Notes: generated by a model not told the origin, from the letters alone. A stretch of 64,000 bases of DNA from Fimenecus sp051881455 (GCA_051881455.1 JBJEPX010000006.1:7623-71622); one strand, 5' to 3'. Shown: positions 18,627 through 26,322, counted from the first letter of the stretch. Numbers and translations: made by a program.

Positions 18627-18682
18627 GCAATTCGCATGTGCGGTGATTTTAACGGAATTGCATTTAATATGTCCCGTTAAAA
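18627..18682 (+). ncRNA. Candidate rpsB leader RNA with H-type pseudoknot pairing
   Basis: Two helices interleave. GCAATTC (18627-18633) pairs with GAATTGC (18655-18661). TTTTAACGG (18647-18655) pairs with CCGTTAAAA (18674-18682). The order 5'A-5'B-3'A-3'B is that of an H-type pseudoknot, and base 18655 is shared, so the helices would stack or compete. It lies in the leader of rpsB, just ahead of the AAGGAGG at 18707-18713. Ribosomal-protein leaders often bind the encoded protein, so S2 autoregulation is a reasonable inference. No family match was tested. Confidence 0.5.
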
Positions 18683-18721
18683 AGCGACCCGTGCAGAGGA
18701 TAAAATAAGGAGGAAAAAACA

Positions 18722-19474
18722 ATGTCAGTAGTATCTATGAAACAGTTACTCGAGGCAGGTGTTCATTTCGGACACCAGACAAGAAGATGGAATCCCAAAA
18801 TGGCAGAGTACATCTTCACAGAGAGAAATGGTATTTATATCATCGATCTTCAGAAAACAGTAAAAAAACTTGAAGAGGCTTACAAAATCGTAAGAGACGT
18901 TGCTGAAAACGGCGACGAAATCCTTTTTGTCGGCACAAAGAAGCAGGCTCAGAGTTCTGTTAAAGAAGAAGCAATCCGTTGCGGTATGCCTTATGTAAAC
19001 GCACGCTGGCTCGGCGGTATGCTTACAAATTTCACAACCATTAAACAAAGAATCAAAAGACTTGCTCAGCTCAAAGCTATGCAGGAGGACGGCACTTTTG
19101 AGATGCTTCCCAAAAAAGAAGTTGCAAAGTACGAGCTTGAGATTGAGAAGCTTGAAAAATACATCGGCGGTATCACCGAAATGAAAAGACAGCCTGCCGC
19201 AATGTTCGTTGTGGATCCCCGCAAGGAGAAGATTGCCGTAGCTGAGGCAAAGAAACTCGGTATTCCCGTAATTGCTATTGTTGACACAAACTGTGACCCC
19301 GATGAAGTTGACTATGTAATCCCCGGTAATGATGACGCTATCCGTGCTGTTAAGCTTATTGCAGGCGCTATGGCTGACGCTGTTATCGAAGGAAGACAGG
19401 GCGAGCAGACAGTTGCCGCTGAGGCTGAGGAAGCTGCTGATGAAGCAGTTGAAGCTGAGGAAGCTGCTGAGTAA
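18722..19474 (+). CDS. rpsB: 30S ribosomal protein S2
   Basis: 250 residues. It binds the 30S head-body junction and assembles late. The N-terminal VVSMKQLLEAGVHFGHQTRRWNP, the FVGTKKQAQ and ARWLGGMLTNF segments and the C-terminal IPGNDDAIRAVKLIAGAMADA are standard S2. The C-terminus carries an Ala/Glu-rich acidic tail of about 20 residues (AEEAADEAVEAEEAAE), common in Clostridia. The ribosome site AAGGAGG is close to ideal. It is followed by a hairpin with a T run and then tsf, the conserved rpsB-tsf pair. Confidence 0.98.
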   Translation: MSVVSMKQLLEAGVHFGHQTRRWNPKMAEYIFTERNGIYIIDLQKTVKKLEEAYKIVRDVAENGDEILFVGTKKQAQSSVKEEAIRCGMPYVNARWLGGMLTNFTTIKQRIKRLAQLKAMQEDGTFEMLPKKEVAKYELEIEKLEKYIGGITEMKRQPAAMFVVDPRKEKIAVAEAKKLGIPVIAIVDTNCDPDEVDYVIPGNDDAIRAVKLIAGAMADAVIEGRQGEQTVAAEAEEAADEAVEAEEAAE

Positions 19475-19485
19475 TTATTGCGTTA

Positions 19486-19521
19486 AAGCCCGTGGCGATT
19501 AAAGTTGCGGGCTTATTTTTT
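19486..19521 (+). terminator. Intergenic terminator-like hairpin between rpsB and tsf
   Basis: AAGCCCG (19486-19492) pairs with CGGGCTT (19508-19514), followed by ATTTTTT. It lies in the 73-base gap between rpsB and tsf. Partial termination here would lower tsf relative to rpsB; alternatively it stabilises the rpsB message. No separate tsf promoter is obvious. Confidence 0.6.
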
Positions 19522-19547
19522 AATAACAGATATTGGAGGAAAAGAAA

Positions 19548-20645
19548 ATGGCATTTACAGCTAAAGATGTACAGGCGCTCCGTGAAAAGACCGGCGTTGG
19601 TATGATGGACTGCAAGAAGGCTCTTGTTGAGTCTGACGGCGATATGGATAAGGCTATTGATATTTTGAGAGAAAAGGGTCTTGCTTCTGCCGCTAAGAAG
19701 GCAAGCAGAGTTGCCGCAGAAGGTGTTGTTGCCGCATATAGTGACGGTAAAGCAGGCGCTCTCGTTGAGATTAACTGTGAAACAGACTTTGTTGCGAAAG
19801 GTGAGCCTTTCGTTAATCTTGCAAATAAGGTTGCAAAAACAGTTGTTGAAGCAAAGCCCGCTGACCTTGAAGCTCTTTTGAGCACAAAAGCATCAGGCTC
19901 CGATAAGACCGTTGACGAAGAGGTTCAGGAAGTATTCCTTGCTCTCCGCGAAAATATGAAAGTTCGCAGATTTGCTCTTTGCGAAGGTCATGTTGCAACA
20001 TATATCCATGCAGGCGGAACCGTTGGTGTTATGGTTAGCTTTGATGCTGATGACGCTGCTGCCGCAAAGCCCGAATTTGAGGCTATGGGTAAAAATATAG
20101 CAATGCAGATTGCTGCTATGAATCCTGAATATTTGTCGCAAGATGCAATTTCTGCTGACGAACTTGCTAAGATGAAATCAATCACAATCGACAGTGCATT
20201 GAATAAACCCGATTCACTTCCCGTTCCGATTCTTAACAGCCTTATTGACGAGGCGAAAGCAGGTAAATGGAGTGCTGAAGATACTGCTGTTTATGATGGC
20301 CTCGACCAGAAACAGAGAAAGAATTTTGTAAACTTCATTTCAAAAGAAGCTTATGCTACACTTGCTGAAATTGCAATTTCTCATAAAGCTGAAATTTCTG
20401 AAAACAAGATCTTTGTCGGACTTGTTCAGGGTCGTGTTTCTAAACAGATTAAAGAAATTTGTCTTATGGAACAAGCGTTCGTTCGTTCAGACCTTTTTGA
20501 CGGTACTGTTGACGGTTATGTAAAATCAGTTGCAAAAGAATTCGGTGCCGAAATTAAAGTTTCAAGTTTTGTCCGTTTTGAAAAGGGCGAAGGCATTGAA
20601 AAGAAAGAAGATAACTTTGCTGCTGAAATTGCAAGCATGATTTAA
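19548..20645 (+). CDS. tsf: Elongation factor Ts, enlarged
   Basis: 365 residues from the ATG at 19548 (GGAGGAAAAG upstream). It exchanges GDP for GTP on EF-Tu. The N-terminal UBA-like domain (FTAKDVQALREKTGVGMMD, CKKALVESDGDMDKAIDILR) and first core domain (NCETDFVAKGEPF) are normal. The C-terminus with FVRFEKGEGIEKKEDNFAAEI is intact. Between them, about residues 195-300, sits an insertion of roughly 70 residues (LPVPILNSLIDEAKAG to AISHKAEISENKIF) relative to the 283-293-residue E. coli and Bacillus proteins. It falls in the second core/coiled-coil region. Such long forms are, I believe, usual in Ruminococcaceae-like Clostridia. Confidence 0.96.
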   Translation: MAFTAKDVQALREKTGVGMMDCKKALVESDGDMDKAIDILREKGLASAAKKASRVAAEGVVAAYSDGKAGALVEINCETDFVAKGEPFVNLANKVAKTVVEAKPADLEALLSTKASGSDKTVDEEVQEVFLALRENMKVRRFALCEGHVATYIHAGGTVGVMVSFDADDAAAAKPEFEAMGKNIAMQIAAMNPEYLSQDAISADELAKMKSITIDSALNKPDSLPVPILNSLIDEAKAGKWSAEDTAVYDGLDQKQRKNFVNFISKEAYATLAEIAISHKAEISENKIFVGLVQGRVSKQIKEICLMEQAFVRSDLFDGTVDGYVKSVAKEFGAEIKVSSFVRFEKGEGIEKKEDNFAAEIASMI

Positions 20646-20661
20646 TTTGGTTATAAGTCCT

Positions 20662-20699
20662 ATAAAGCGTACAGATTTTTCTGTGCGCTTTATTTTTTT
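20662..20699 (+). terminator. Rho-independent terminator of rpsB-tsf
   Basis: ATAAAGCGTACAG (20662-20674), loop ATTTTT, CTGTGCGCTTTAT (20681-20693), then a T run. It ends the ribosomal operon before cwlD. Confidence 0.85.
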
Positions 20700-20772
20700 C
20701 TTGTAAATTATTTAACTATAATGTAAAATGATATTGTTATGTATTTGCCCATATAATTATTGAGGTGATTTT

Positions 20773-21492
20773 ATGAAAAAATCAATTTCAATATTGCTTG
20801 CGGCATTTATAATATCTTTTTCAATAGTAGCTTTTCAACAAGTAAGGCTTACCTCTGCGGATAATTACAAAGTCGAAAATTCGCCGGTGATTATCATAGA
20901 CGCAGGTCACGGCGGAGAAGACGGCGGAGCAGTTGGTATTGACGGCACTGCGGAAAAAGACTTGAATTTATCAATTTCATTGAAGCTTAATGAAATTTTA
21001 TCTGCAATGGGCTATCAAACAAGAATGGTACGCACAACAGACACTTCAATTCACAATTCAGACGCAAATACTGTGCGAGAGCGCAAGGTAAGTGATATAC
21101 ATAACCGTGCCGCAATAATGAATGAATATGAAAACTGCATTTATGTAAGTATTCATCAAAACAAATACAGCGGTTCAAGCATTTGGGGTGCTCAAACCTT
21201 TTATTCGCCCAATAATGAAGAAAGCAAAGAGCTTGCACAGCTTATTCAAGCGTCAATCGCCAATAATATTCAGCCTGATAACAAACGAGTTATAAAGCAG
21301 TCGGGAACAAATATCTATGTACTTTATAACGCCACCAAGCCTGCCGTAATGGTAGAGTGCGGGTTTGTTTCAAACGCTAATGAGCTTGAACAGCTTAAAA
21401 ATGAAGAATATCAAAATGAAATGGCGTTTGCCATATCAAACGGAATTATAAATTACTTATTCTCGGAGGGAATCAATGGCACAGAAGTCTAA
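20773..21492 (+). CDS. cwlD: N-acetylmuramoyl-L-alanine amidase CwlD (spore cortex)
   Basis: 239 residues, the normal CwlD size. In sporulators CwlD removes peptide stems so that muramic-delta-lactam can form in the cortex. An N-terminal signal/anchor segment (residues 4-24) is followed by an Amidase_3 domain: zinc ligands in IDAGHGGEDGGAVG and in SIHQNKYSG, the catalytic Glu in VMVECGFVSNANE, and the CwlD-like ERKVSDIHNRAAIMN stretch. The ATG has GAGGTG upstream. A CATATAAT sequence at 20750-20757 resembles a sigma-E -10. The last 17 bases overlap radA. Confidence 0.92.
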   Translation: MKKSISILLAAFIISFSIVAFQQVRLTSADNYKVENSPVIIIDAGHGGEDGGAVGIDGTAEKDLNLSISLKLNEILSAMGYQTRMVRTTDTSIHNSDANTVRERKVSDIHNRAAIMNEYENCIYVSIHQNKYSGSSIWGAQTFYSPNNEESKELAQLIQASIANNIQPDNKRVIKQSGTNIYVLYNATKPAVMVECGFVSNANELEQLKNEEYQNEMAFAISNGIINYLFSEGINGTEV

Positions 21493-22852
21493 ATCAGTAT
21501 ATATTTGCAGTGAATGCGGTTACGAGGCACCAAGATGGCTCGGTCAATGTCCGTCCTGCAATGAATGGAACACTCTTAATGAGGAAATTAAAACCGTAGT
21601 GAAAGAAAGTCCTGCCAAAAAAAGTTTTTTGGACAGTAATCGTGCGCGGGCGTTACCCTTATCTGAAATAAGTTCTGATACAAATCACAGATACGATACA
21701 GGGCTTTCGGAGCTCAACAGAGTGCTCGGTGGCGGACTTGTAAAGGGCTCAATTGTACTTTTAAGCGGTGACCCGGGAATAGGAAAATCCACAATTCTGC
21801 TGCAAATCTGTGAATATTTAGGTAACGGCTTAAAAATTCTGTATGTTTCAGGTGAAGAATCCGCACATCAAATTAAGATGCGTGCTTCAAGGCTTAATGT
21901 ATCAACGGACAAGCTTTCTATCCTTTGCGAAACGGATGCACAGTATATCAGCGAGTATATTTTTGCCGAAAAACCCGATATTGTAATTATTGACTCTATA
22001 CAGACTATGGAAATAGGGGAGTTAACCTCATCTCCCGGCAGTGTGACACAGGTAAGAGAATGTACGAATCTCTTTACAAGAACCGCCAAAGCCTCTGATA
22101 TTCCCATTTTTCTTGTAGGTCATGTAAACAAGGACGGAAATATTGCAGGTCCAAAGGTTTTGGAACATATTGTTGACTGCGTGCTCTATTTTGAGGGTGA
22201 CAGAAACACCTCATACCGCATTTTAAGAGCCGTCAAAAATAGATATGGCTCAACAAATGAAATCGGCGTTTTTGAAATGTTGGATACAGGACTTACACAG
22301 GTGGAAAACCCCTCTATGATGCTTATTTCAGGTAAACCGAGAAATGTATCGGGAACATGCGTGGCGTGTCTTATGGAAGGCTCACGCCCAATTTTGGCGG
22401 AAATTCAAAGTCTTGTCACTCCCAGTGGCTTCGGTAACCCAAGAAGAATGGCAACGGGAATTGATTATAACCGTATGGCAATGCTTATTGCCGTACTTGA
22501 AAAACGGTGCGGATACTTTTTGGGAAATATGGACTGCTATGCAAATGTAATCGGCGGATTAAGAATTGATGAAACTGCCGCAGATTTATCCATAGCCCTT
22601 GCTATTGTGTCAAGTCTTAAAGATGCGGTTGTGCCCGAAAAAACGATTGCGTTCGGTGAAATCGGCTTAGCAGGGGAGATACGCTCCGTTACTTGCTGTG
22701 AGCAAAGAGTGAGAGAAGCCGCAAAACTGGGATTTGAGAAGTGTATTATTCCCTATCATAACTACTCAAAACTCCCCAAAGCATTGCTTAACGAAATTGA
22801 GGTTGTACCTGCAAAAAATATCAGAAGTGCATTTGAGGCGATTATGAGTTGA
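21476..22852 (+). CDS. radA: DNA repair protein RadA/Sms
   Basis: 458 residues, standard length. A RecA-like, DnaB-like branch-migration helicase for recombination. In order: an N-terminal zinc finger (CSECGYEAPRWLGQCPSC, residues 11-28), Walker A SGDPGIGKST near 97, the RadA-specific KNRYGSTNEIGVF motif near 256, and a C-terminal Lon-like domain (GIDYNRMAMLIAVLEKR, FGEIGLAGEIRSV). All motifs are intact. It starts within cwlD, so translation is coupled; its own ribosome site TCGGAGGGAATC lies in the cwlD end. The stop overlaps the TTG start of the next gene. Confidence 0.97.
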   Translation: MAQKSKSVYICSECGYEAPRWLGQCPSCNEWNTLNEEIKTVVKESPAKKSFLDSNRARALPLSEISSDTNHRYDTGLSELNRVLGGGLVKGSIVLLSGDPGIGKSTILLQICEYLGNGLKILYVSGEESAHQIKMRASRLNVSTDKLSILCETDAQYISEYIFAEKPDIVIIDSIQTMEIGELTSSPGSVTQVRECTNLFTRTAKASDIPIFLVGHVNKDGNIAGPKVLEHIVDCVLYFEGDRNTSYRILRAVKNRYGSTNEIGVFEMLDTGLTQVENPSMMLISGKPRNVSGTCVACLMEGSRPILAEIQSLVTPSGFGNPRRMATGIDYNRMAMLIAVLEKRCGYFLGNMDCYANVIGGLRIDETAADLSIALAIVSSLKDAVVPEKTIAFGEIGLAGEIRSVTCCEQRVREAAKLGFEKCIIPYHNYSKLPKALLNEIEVVPAKNIRSAFEAIMS

Positions 22853-23610
22853 ACGGAAGATTTATAGCAGAGCCTAATCTGCCTGAAAGTGATGTTTTAA
22901 CGGTAATATCCGCATATTGCGACAAAAGCCTTGAAAAAGCTTTATCCGATTTATCAATAAAAACCATTGCCACTGCACAAAACCCGTTTTTAGACGATTC
23001 TGTGGCGGTTCACGGCGATATTTTGTGTTACCATTTTGGCAACAATGAATTTTTGATAGACCAAAACCAACCCAAAATTATTAACGAATTAACTAGTTTA
23101 AACTGCACCGTTAAAACCGTAAATGGCATTTCTTCGCCTTATCCCAAGGATTGCTACCTTAACTGTGCCAATATAGGGGATTTTATTATTTGCAATGAGA
23201 GCATCACAGATAAAGCCATTATTGCAAATGCAGTTGAATCGGGAAAAACGGTAATAAATGTTAAACAGGGTTACGCAAAATGCTCTGTCTGCGTTGCAGA
23301 CAGAAATACAATTATTACCGATGATTCTTCCATATATAAGATGGTATCTTCATACCCCGAAATCAAAGCTCTTTTCGTTGCAAAGGGGAGTGTAAGGCTT
23401 AAAAACTGCAATTACGGCTTTATCGGGGGGTGCACAGGACTTATCGGCAATAAAAGACTGTTTTTTAACGGCGATTTGTCAACACATTCGGATTATATAA
23501 AAATTATATCTTTTTTAGAGGAAAACAATATAGAATATTTTGATATTAAAAATAAACCTTTAACCGATATCGGCAGTATTTTGCCCATAATTGAAAAGGA
23601 CGGTGTATAA
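22849..23610 (+). CDS. Uncharacterised protein, possible GME-fold (amidinotransferase-like) family
   Basis: 253 residues from a TTG that overlaps the radA stop (TTGA). No separate ribosome site is visible, so coupling to radA is likely. Features recall proteins with the guanidine-modifying-enzyme (amidinotransferase/dimethylargininase) pentein-like fold of the DUF6873 type: YPKDCYLNCANIGDFIICN, VINVKQGYAKCSVCVADRN, TIITDD, and a C-terminal FFNGDLSTHSDY. I cannot map a complete catalytic triad, so no reaction is assigned. It is soluble, with no signal peptide. The family link is from memory of pattern and moderately uncertain. Confidence 0.6.
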   Translation: MNGRFIAEPNLPESDVLTVISAYCDKSLEKALSDLSIKTIATAQNPFLDDSVAVHGDILCYHFGNNEFLIDQNQPKIINELTSLNCTVKTVNGISSPYPKDCYLNCANIGDFIICNESITDKAIIANAVESGKTVINVKQGYAKCSVCVADRNTIITDDSSIYKMVSSYPEIKALFVAKGSVRLKNCNYGFIGGCTGLIGNKRLFFNGDLSTHSDYIKIISFLEENNIEYFDIKNKPLTDIGSILPIIEKDGV

Positions 23611-23611
23611 A

Positions 23612-23815
23612 ATGAAAAAAGGATATTTTATAACATACCTCGGCGCCGCATTTACTTTGTTTTTATCAATATTCATTGCGGAACGAAAAGCTAAAAAGTA
23701 CGGACAGCCGATTAAAGCGAAGAAGAAAATCTCTGTTGAAGCAATTATTCCCACCGCCGAGAAGGCATTTGATTTTATAATGAAAAAGATAAATGAACAA
23801 AAGGCAGAGGGATAA
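23612..23815 (+). CDS. Small single-pass membrane protein, unknown
   Basis: 67 residues from the ATG at 23612, just after the previous stop. It has one hydrophobic segment near residues 5-22 (YFITYLGAAFTLFLSIFIA), then a basic stretch rich in Lys (ERKAKKYGQPIKAKKK) and an amphipathic C-terminal helix. The topology would leave the C-terminus in the cytoplasm by the positive-inside rule. I do not recognise a family. It is in line with radA and the uncharacterised gene before it, and its stop lies close to the next start, so it is probably co-transcribed. Confidence 0.6.
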   Translation: MKKGYFITYLGAAFTLFLSIFIAERKAKKYGQPIKAKKKISVEAIIPTAEKAFDFIMKKINEQKAEG

Positions 23816-23816
23816 T

Positions 23817-24635
23817 ATGACATATTTTGTTCCAACTGATTTTGTAATAACCCATATAAATCCAATTACCAAAAAACCATATGATGATTCTTGGATTATA
23901 TGTTGCTTAACTGATTCGGAAAACTATCAAATGATGTGCGGCAGTGAAAATAGTACTGTCTATGTATTGAAAATAAGCAAGAAATACCCTTATTGGAAAT
24001 TCTCAATATGTGATTTTGTCAACTTCTATGAATTTCACAACAAAAACATCATTGTTTCAATGGATGCGATAGATTGGAGTAATGCGCAAAAAGCATATAA
24101 AGGGCACTGTTTCAACGATAACTTTTTAAGGAATCATGAGTCCAAAATTCTTGTACACAGTACTACTATTGATAATTGGAGTAAAATCAAAAAATGCGGT
24201 TGTCTAAAAAGCTGGAATAAGCTTAAATCAGAGAATACGCTTATTGATGATCCTATCGGGCAAAAATTAGGTGATCCCAAAGAATTCAGTGATTATATTA
24301 TGTTTTCAAACGGCTCTGTTGCAGGAGAAATTGTGGTTTTATCAAAACAAAATAGTAGCATAATTATGGACGAAAATATGAACTATAATCCCGGAGCAAG
24401 GCTTTATTTTGATATGAATAGAATTGCAAAAGACGGATTATTGATTCGCGACGGTGAGCATTTAAAGGTTAAGGATTCTCTGCCTTTAGATCCTTATTTG
24501 ATTTGGTATGCAACCTATGAAACAATCGGTCTTTCACAAAATATATCGACCCCGAAACAGTTTGCTGTTGAGTGTAATACAGCGTTCAACCGACTTTTCA
24601 AATATGACATTCAGCCTGCAATAAACGGTGAATAA
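23817..24635 (+). CDS. Uncharacterised protein with ADP-ribosyltransferase-like traits
   Basis: 272 residues from the ATG at 23817 (GAGGGATA upstream, overlapping the previous stop). I do not recognise the family with confidence. The stretch ILVHSTTIDNWSKIKKCG near residue 110 looks like the first H-[ST] motif and helix of ADP-ribosyltransferase-fold proteins such as KptA or DarT. It is followed by DYIMFSNG, a Glu in GEIVVLSKQ, and PGARLYFDMNRI. The triad cannot be proved by eye. It is soluble and AT-richer than the genes to its left. It ends 2 bases before a methyltransferase gene, so the two form a pair. Confidence 0.55.
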   Translation: MTYFVPTDFVITHINPITKKPYDDSWIICCLTDSENYQMMCGSENSTVYVLKISKKYPYWKFSICDFVNFYEFHNKNIIVSMDAIDWSNAQKAYKGHCFNDNFLRNHESKILVHSTTIDNWSKIKKCGCLKSWNKLKSENTLIDDPIGQKLGDPKEFSDYIMFSNGSVAGEIVVLSKQNSSIIMDENMNYNPGARLYFDMNRIAKDGLLIRDGEHLKVKDSLPLDPYLIWYATYETIGLSQNISTPKQFAVECNTAFNRLFKYDIQPAINGE

Positions 24636-24637
24636 AA

Positions 24638-25387
24638 ATGAATGAAAAAATCCTCGAACAAAACAAATCATGCTGGAATGCAATAGCTGATGACTGGTTT
24701 GGTTCAACAGCCTTGCCTACATACGGCATTTATCTTCCTACAGAGAGCGACTTACATTTATTAGGTGAGTTAAAAGGAAAGAAGATACTTGATATAGGTT
24801 GCGGGAGTGGTCACTTTTTATTGTACTGCGCCAATAACGGAGCTTCGGACTTATGGGGTGTTGATTTATCGTCAACCCAGCTTAAAATTGCTTCAAAATT
24901 ATTGCGTGAAAACAGCCTAAATGCTACTCTTATAAATTCGCCTATGGAGCAATCCGACGGCATCCCGACTGACTATTTTGATATTGTTTATTCCATATAT
25001 GCCATTGGTTGGACTTTGGATTTACAAAGAACTTTTCAAAATATAAATTCATATCTTAAAAAAGACGGAAAATTCGTGTTCAGTTGGGACCATCCGTTCA
25101 TGCATTGTGTTGATATTGAGGGAGATAAACTGATTTTTTCAGGCGATTACAATACGGAAGATTTGTTTTCCTTTGAAAAAGGCGGATACCCGGTAACACT
25201 CATTAACAGGAAAATGTCAACATATATAAACGCTCTTGCCGATTCGGGCTTTTGCGTTGAAAAAGTTATAGAAACCACTGATTACAACGCAGTAAGAAAA
25301 GAAGGAGCTTTTCATTCGGAATACTATTCACCGATAAAAGCAAGTCATTTTCCTCTTTCGTTCATTATCAAGGCAAGAAAACTTTGA
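24638..25387 (+). CDS. Class I SAM-dependent methyltransferase
   Basis: 249 residues. The SAM-binding motif I is ILDIGCGSGHFLLYC near residue 50, followed by the acidic motif II in LWGVDLSSTQLKIA and a motif IV-like FDIVYSIYAIGWTLDL. This is the methyltransferase_11/25 fold of small-molecule or unspecified substrates. The N-terminus SCWNAIADDWFG is common in the family. It has no membrane segments. It starts 2 bases after the previous gene, whose end carries GGTGA as ribosome site. A strong terminator follows. The substrate is unknown. Confidence 0.85.
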   Translation: MNEKILEQNKSCWNAIADDWFGSTALPTYGIYLPTESDLHLLGELKGKKILDIGCGSGHFLLYCANNGASDLWGVDLSSTQLKIASKLLRENSLNATLINSPMEQSDGIPTDYFDIVYSIYAIGWTLDLQRTFQNINSYLKKDGKFVFSWDHPFMHCVDIEGDKLIFSGDYNTEDLFSFEKGGYPVTLINRKMSTYINALADSGFCVEKVIETTDYNAVRKEGAFHSEYYSPIKASHFPLSFIIKARKL

Positions 25388-25435
25388 TAAGTGATGTTTA
25401 GGAAACAGAAAGGAATAGCAATAACACCATATTTA

Positions 25436-25468
25436 AAACCTGCAAGTTATGAGGCTTGCAGGTTTTTT
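25436..25468 (+). terminator. Rho-independent terminator after the methyltransferase gene
   Basis: AAACCTGCAAG (25436-25446), loop TTATGAGG, CTTGCAGGTTT (25455-25465) and further T's. It closes the cwlD/radA-to-methyltransferase run. Confidence 0.9.
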
Positions 25469-25493
25469 GCGTATAAAAAGAGGGGGGAGTCGA

Positions 25494-25706
25494 TTAAAAA
25501 TCGAAGAGTATTTTTTCGATTTTTATTGAAAGCTCTTTATAAGCTTCATACTTACATTGTGATTTGTATAAATCCAAGATCAGATATGGGTCGGTAGTCT
25601 TATGTATTTCAAAACTGTTTTTGTACATAATTATTTGATTTTCATATTCCGCACTTGCAAATAAAATACAACAAATTAAATTGTTTATTTTTTCTTTATC
25701 GGTCAT
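25494..25706 (-). CDS. Small helical protein, unknown
   Basis: 70 residues from the ATG at 25704-25706, chosen because AAAGGAGG sits 7-8 bases upstream on the minus strand. The sequence (MTDKEKINNLICCILFASAE, then YKNSFEIHKTTDPYLILDL and ELSIKIEKILFDF) is predicted largely helical, with no signal peptide and no recognised domain. It stands alone on the minus strand between convergent and divergent neighbours. It has its own promoter with a palindrome inside the spacer, which suggests repression. Codon use is AT-rich. It could belong to a plasmid-, phage- or ICE-derived remnant, but nothing else of such an element is visible. Confidence 0.6.
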   Translation of the reverse strand: MTDKEKINNLICCILFASAEYENQIIMYKNSFEIHKTTDPYLILDLYKSQCKYEAYKELSIKIEKILFDF

Positions 25707-26293
25707 TTTTAATCCTCCTTTCTGAAAAATGGGGTAGTGTCGAAAACTCATTATAAATGTTGACACTGTTGAAAACTATATAAACAATTATACAAAATAA
25801 ATATTTTGTATCAAAAAGGGGATTAAAAATTATACAAAATACGGGAAATATTGCTTTTTGACTGTGTTTTTATGAACATGTCTGCTTTATACGTCTAAAA
25901 CGCTTGGAATCGTTTTTTTGACATAATTAAAATAATTGATTATATTTTTCAATTTAACTTACAGATTGATTAATTGTGAATTATGTATTTAATTTATTTG
26001 CATCAACTTTTTTCTGATTTATTTTCGTTTAATGTGACATTCTTTTACTTTTCATTAAAATTATCTGTTTTGTTTTCCGCTCAGTTTTTTTCAATGAACA
26101 TTTCATCATTTCAAAAATTTCTATCAGATTTTAATTTTGGATAAATCGGTTTTTATATTTGAAATATGCAGAAACGATGTATTTCAATCAATGTATTTGA
26201 TATTTCTGTGTTTTTAAACAAAAGACTTTACTCTCCTTATCGATGCTGATTGTTTTTATTTACCAACGCCGAACTGTGCCGGTTATTTTCCAT
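25707..26293. other. AT-rich intergenic island without a recognisable gene
   Basis: About 590 bases of very AT-rich DNA between the small minus-strand gene and the Xer promoter. On the left it holds the minus-strand promoter and its repeats (25736-25841). From about 25842 to 26293 I see no coding frame with a ribosome site, no tRNA and no clear terminator; AAACGCTTGGAATCGTTTTT near 25908 is only an imperfect hairpin. It could be a decayed gene or a site-specific region, but this is not shown. Confidence 0.5.
25787..25814 (-). promoter_or_regulatory. Promoter with internal operator-like palindrome for the small minus-strand gene
   Basis: Minus strand TTGATA (plus 25809-25814) and TATAAT (plus 25787-25792) are 16 bases apart. 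The spacer and box edges form an inverted repeat, TACAAAATA (25791-25799) and TATTTTGTA (25802-25810). A third copy of the half-site lies at 25833-25841 within a 13-base direct repeat (25787-25799 and 25829-25841). Placement between -35 and -10 is typical of a repressor operator. The repressor is not identified. Confidence 0.55.
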
Positions 26294-26322
26294 TTGATTT
26301 AATTCAACAAATCGTGTATAAT
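26294..26322 (+). promoter_or_regulatory. Promoter of the Xer recombinase gene
   Basis: TTGATT (26294-26299), 17 bases, TATAAT (26317-26322). The transcript would begin near 26329, just before the perfect inverted repeat GTGAAAC-A-GTTTCAC (26337-26351) that precedes the ribosome site. Confidence 0.65.

Noticed and set aside
19430..19474. Repeated GAAGCTGAGGAAGCTGCTGA-like units at the rpsB end as a DNA repeat
   Set aside because: They encode the acidic Ala/Glu tail of S2 and are explained by low-complexity protein sequence.
25391..25597. Short plus-strand frame across the methyltransferase terminator
   Set aside because: It runs through a strong terminator hairpin and opposes a small gene with a better ribosome site and promoter.
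25842..26293. Possible tRNA, dif site or replication element in the AT-rich island
   Set aside because: No T-loop signature, no cloverleaf, no dif-like inverted pair that I could read, and no repeated iterons beyond those noted at the small gene's promoter.
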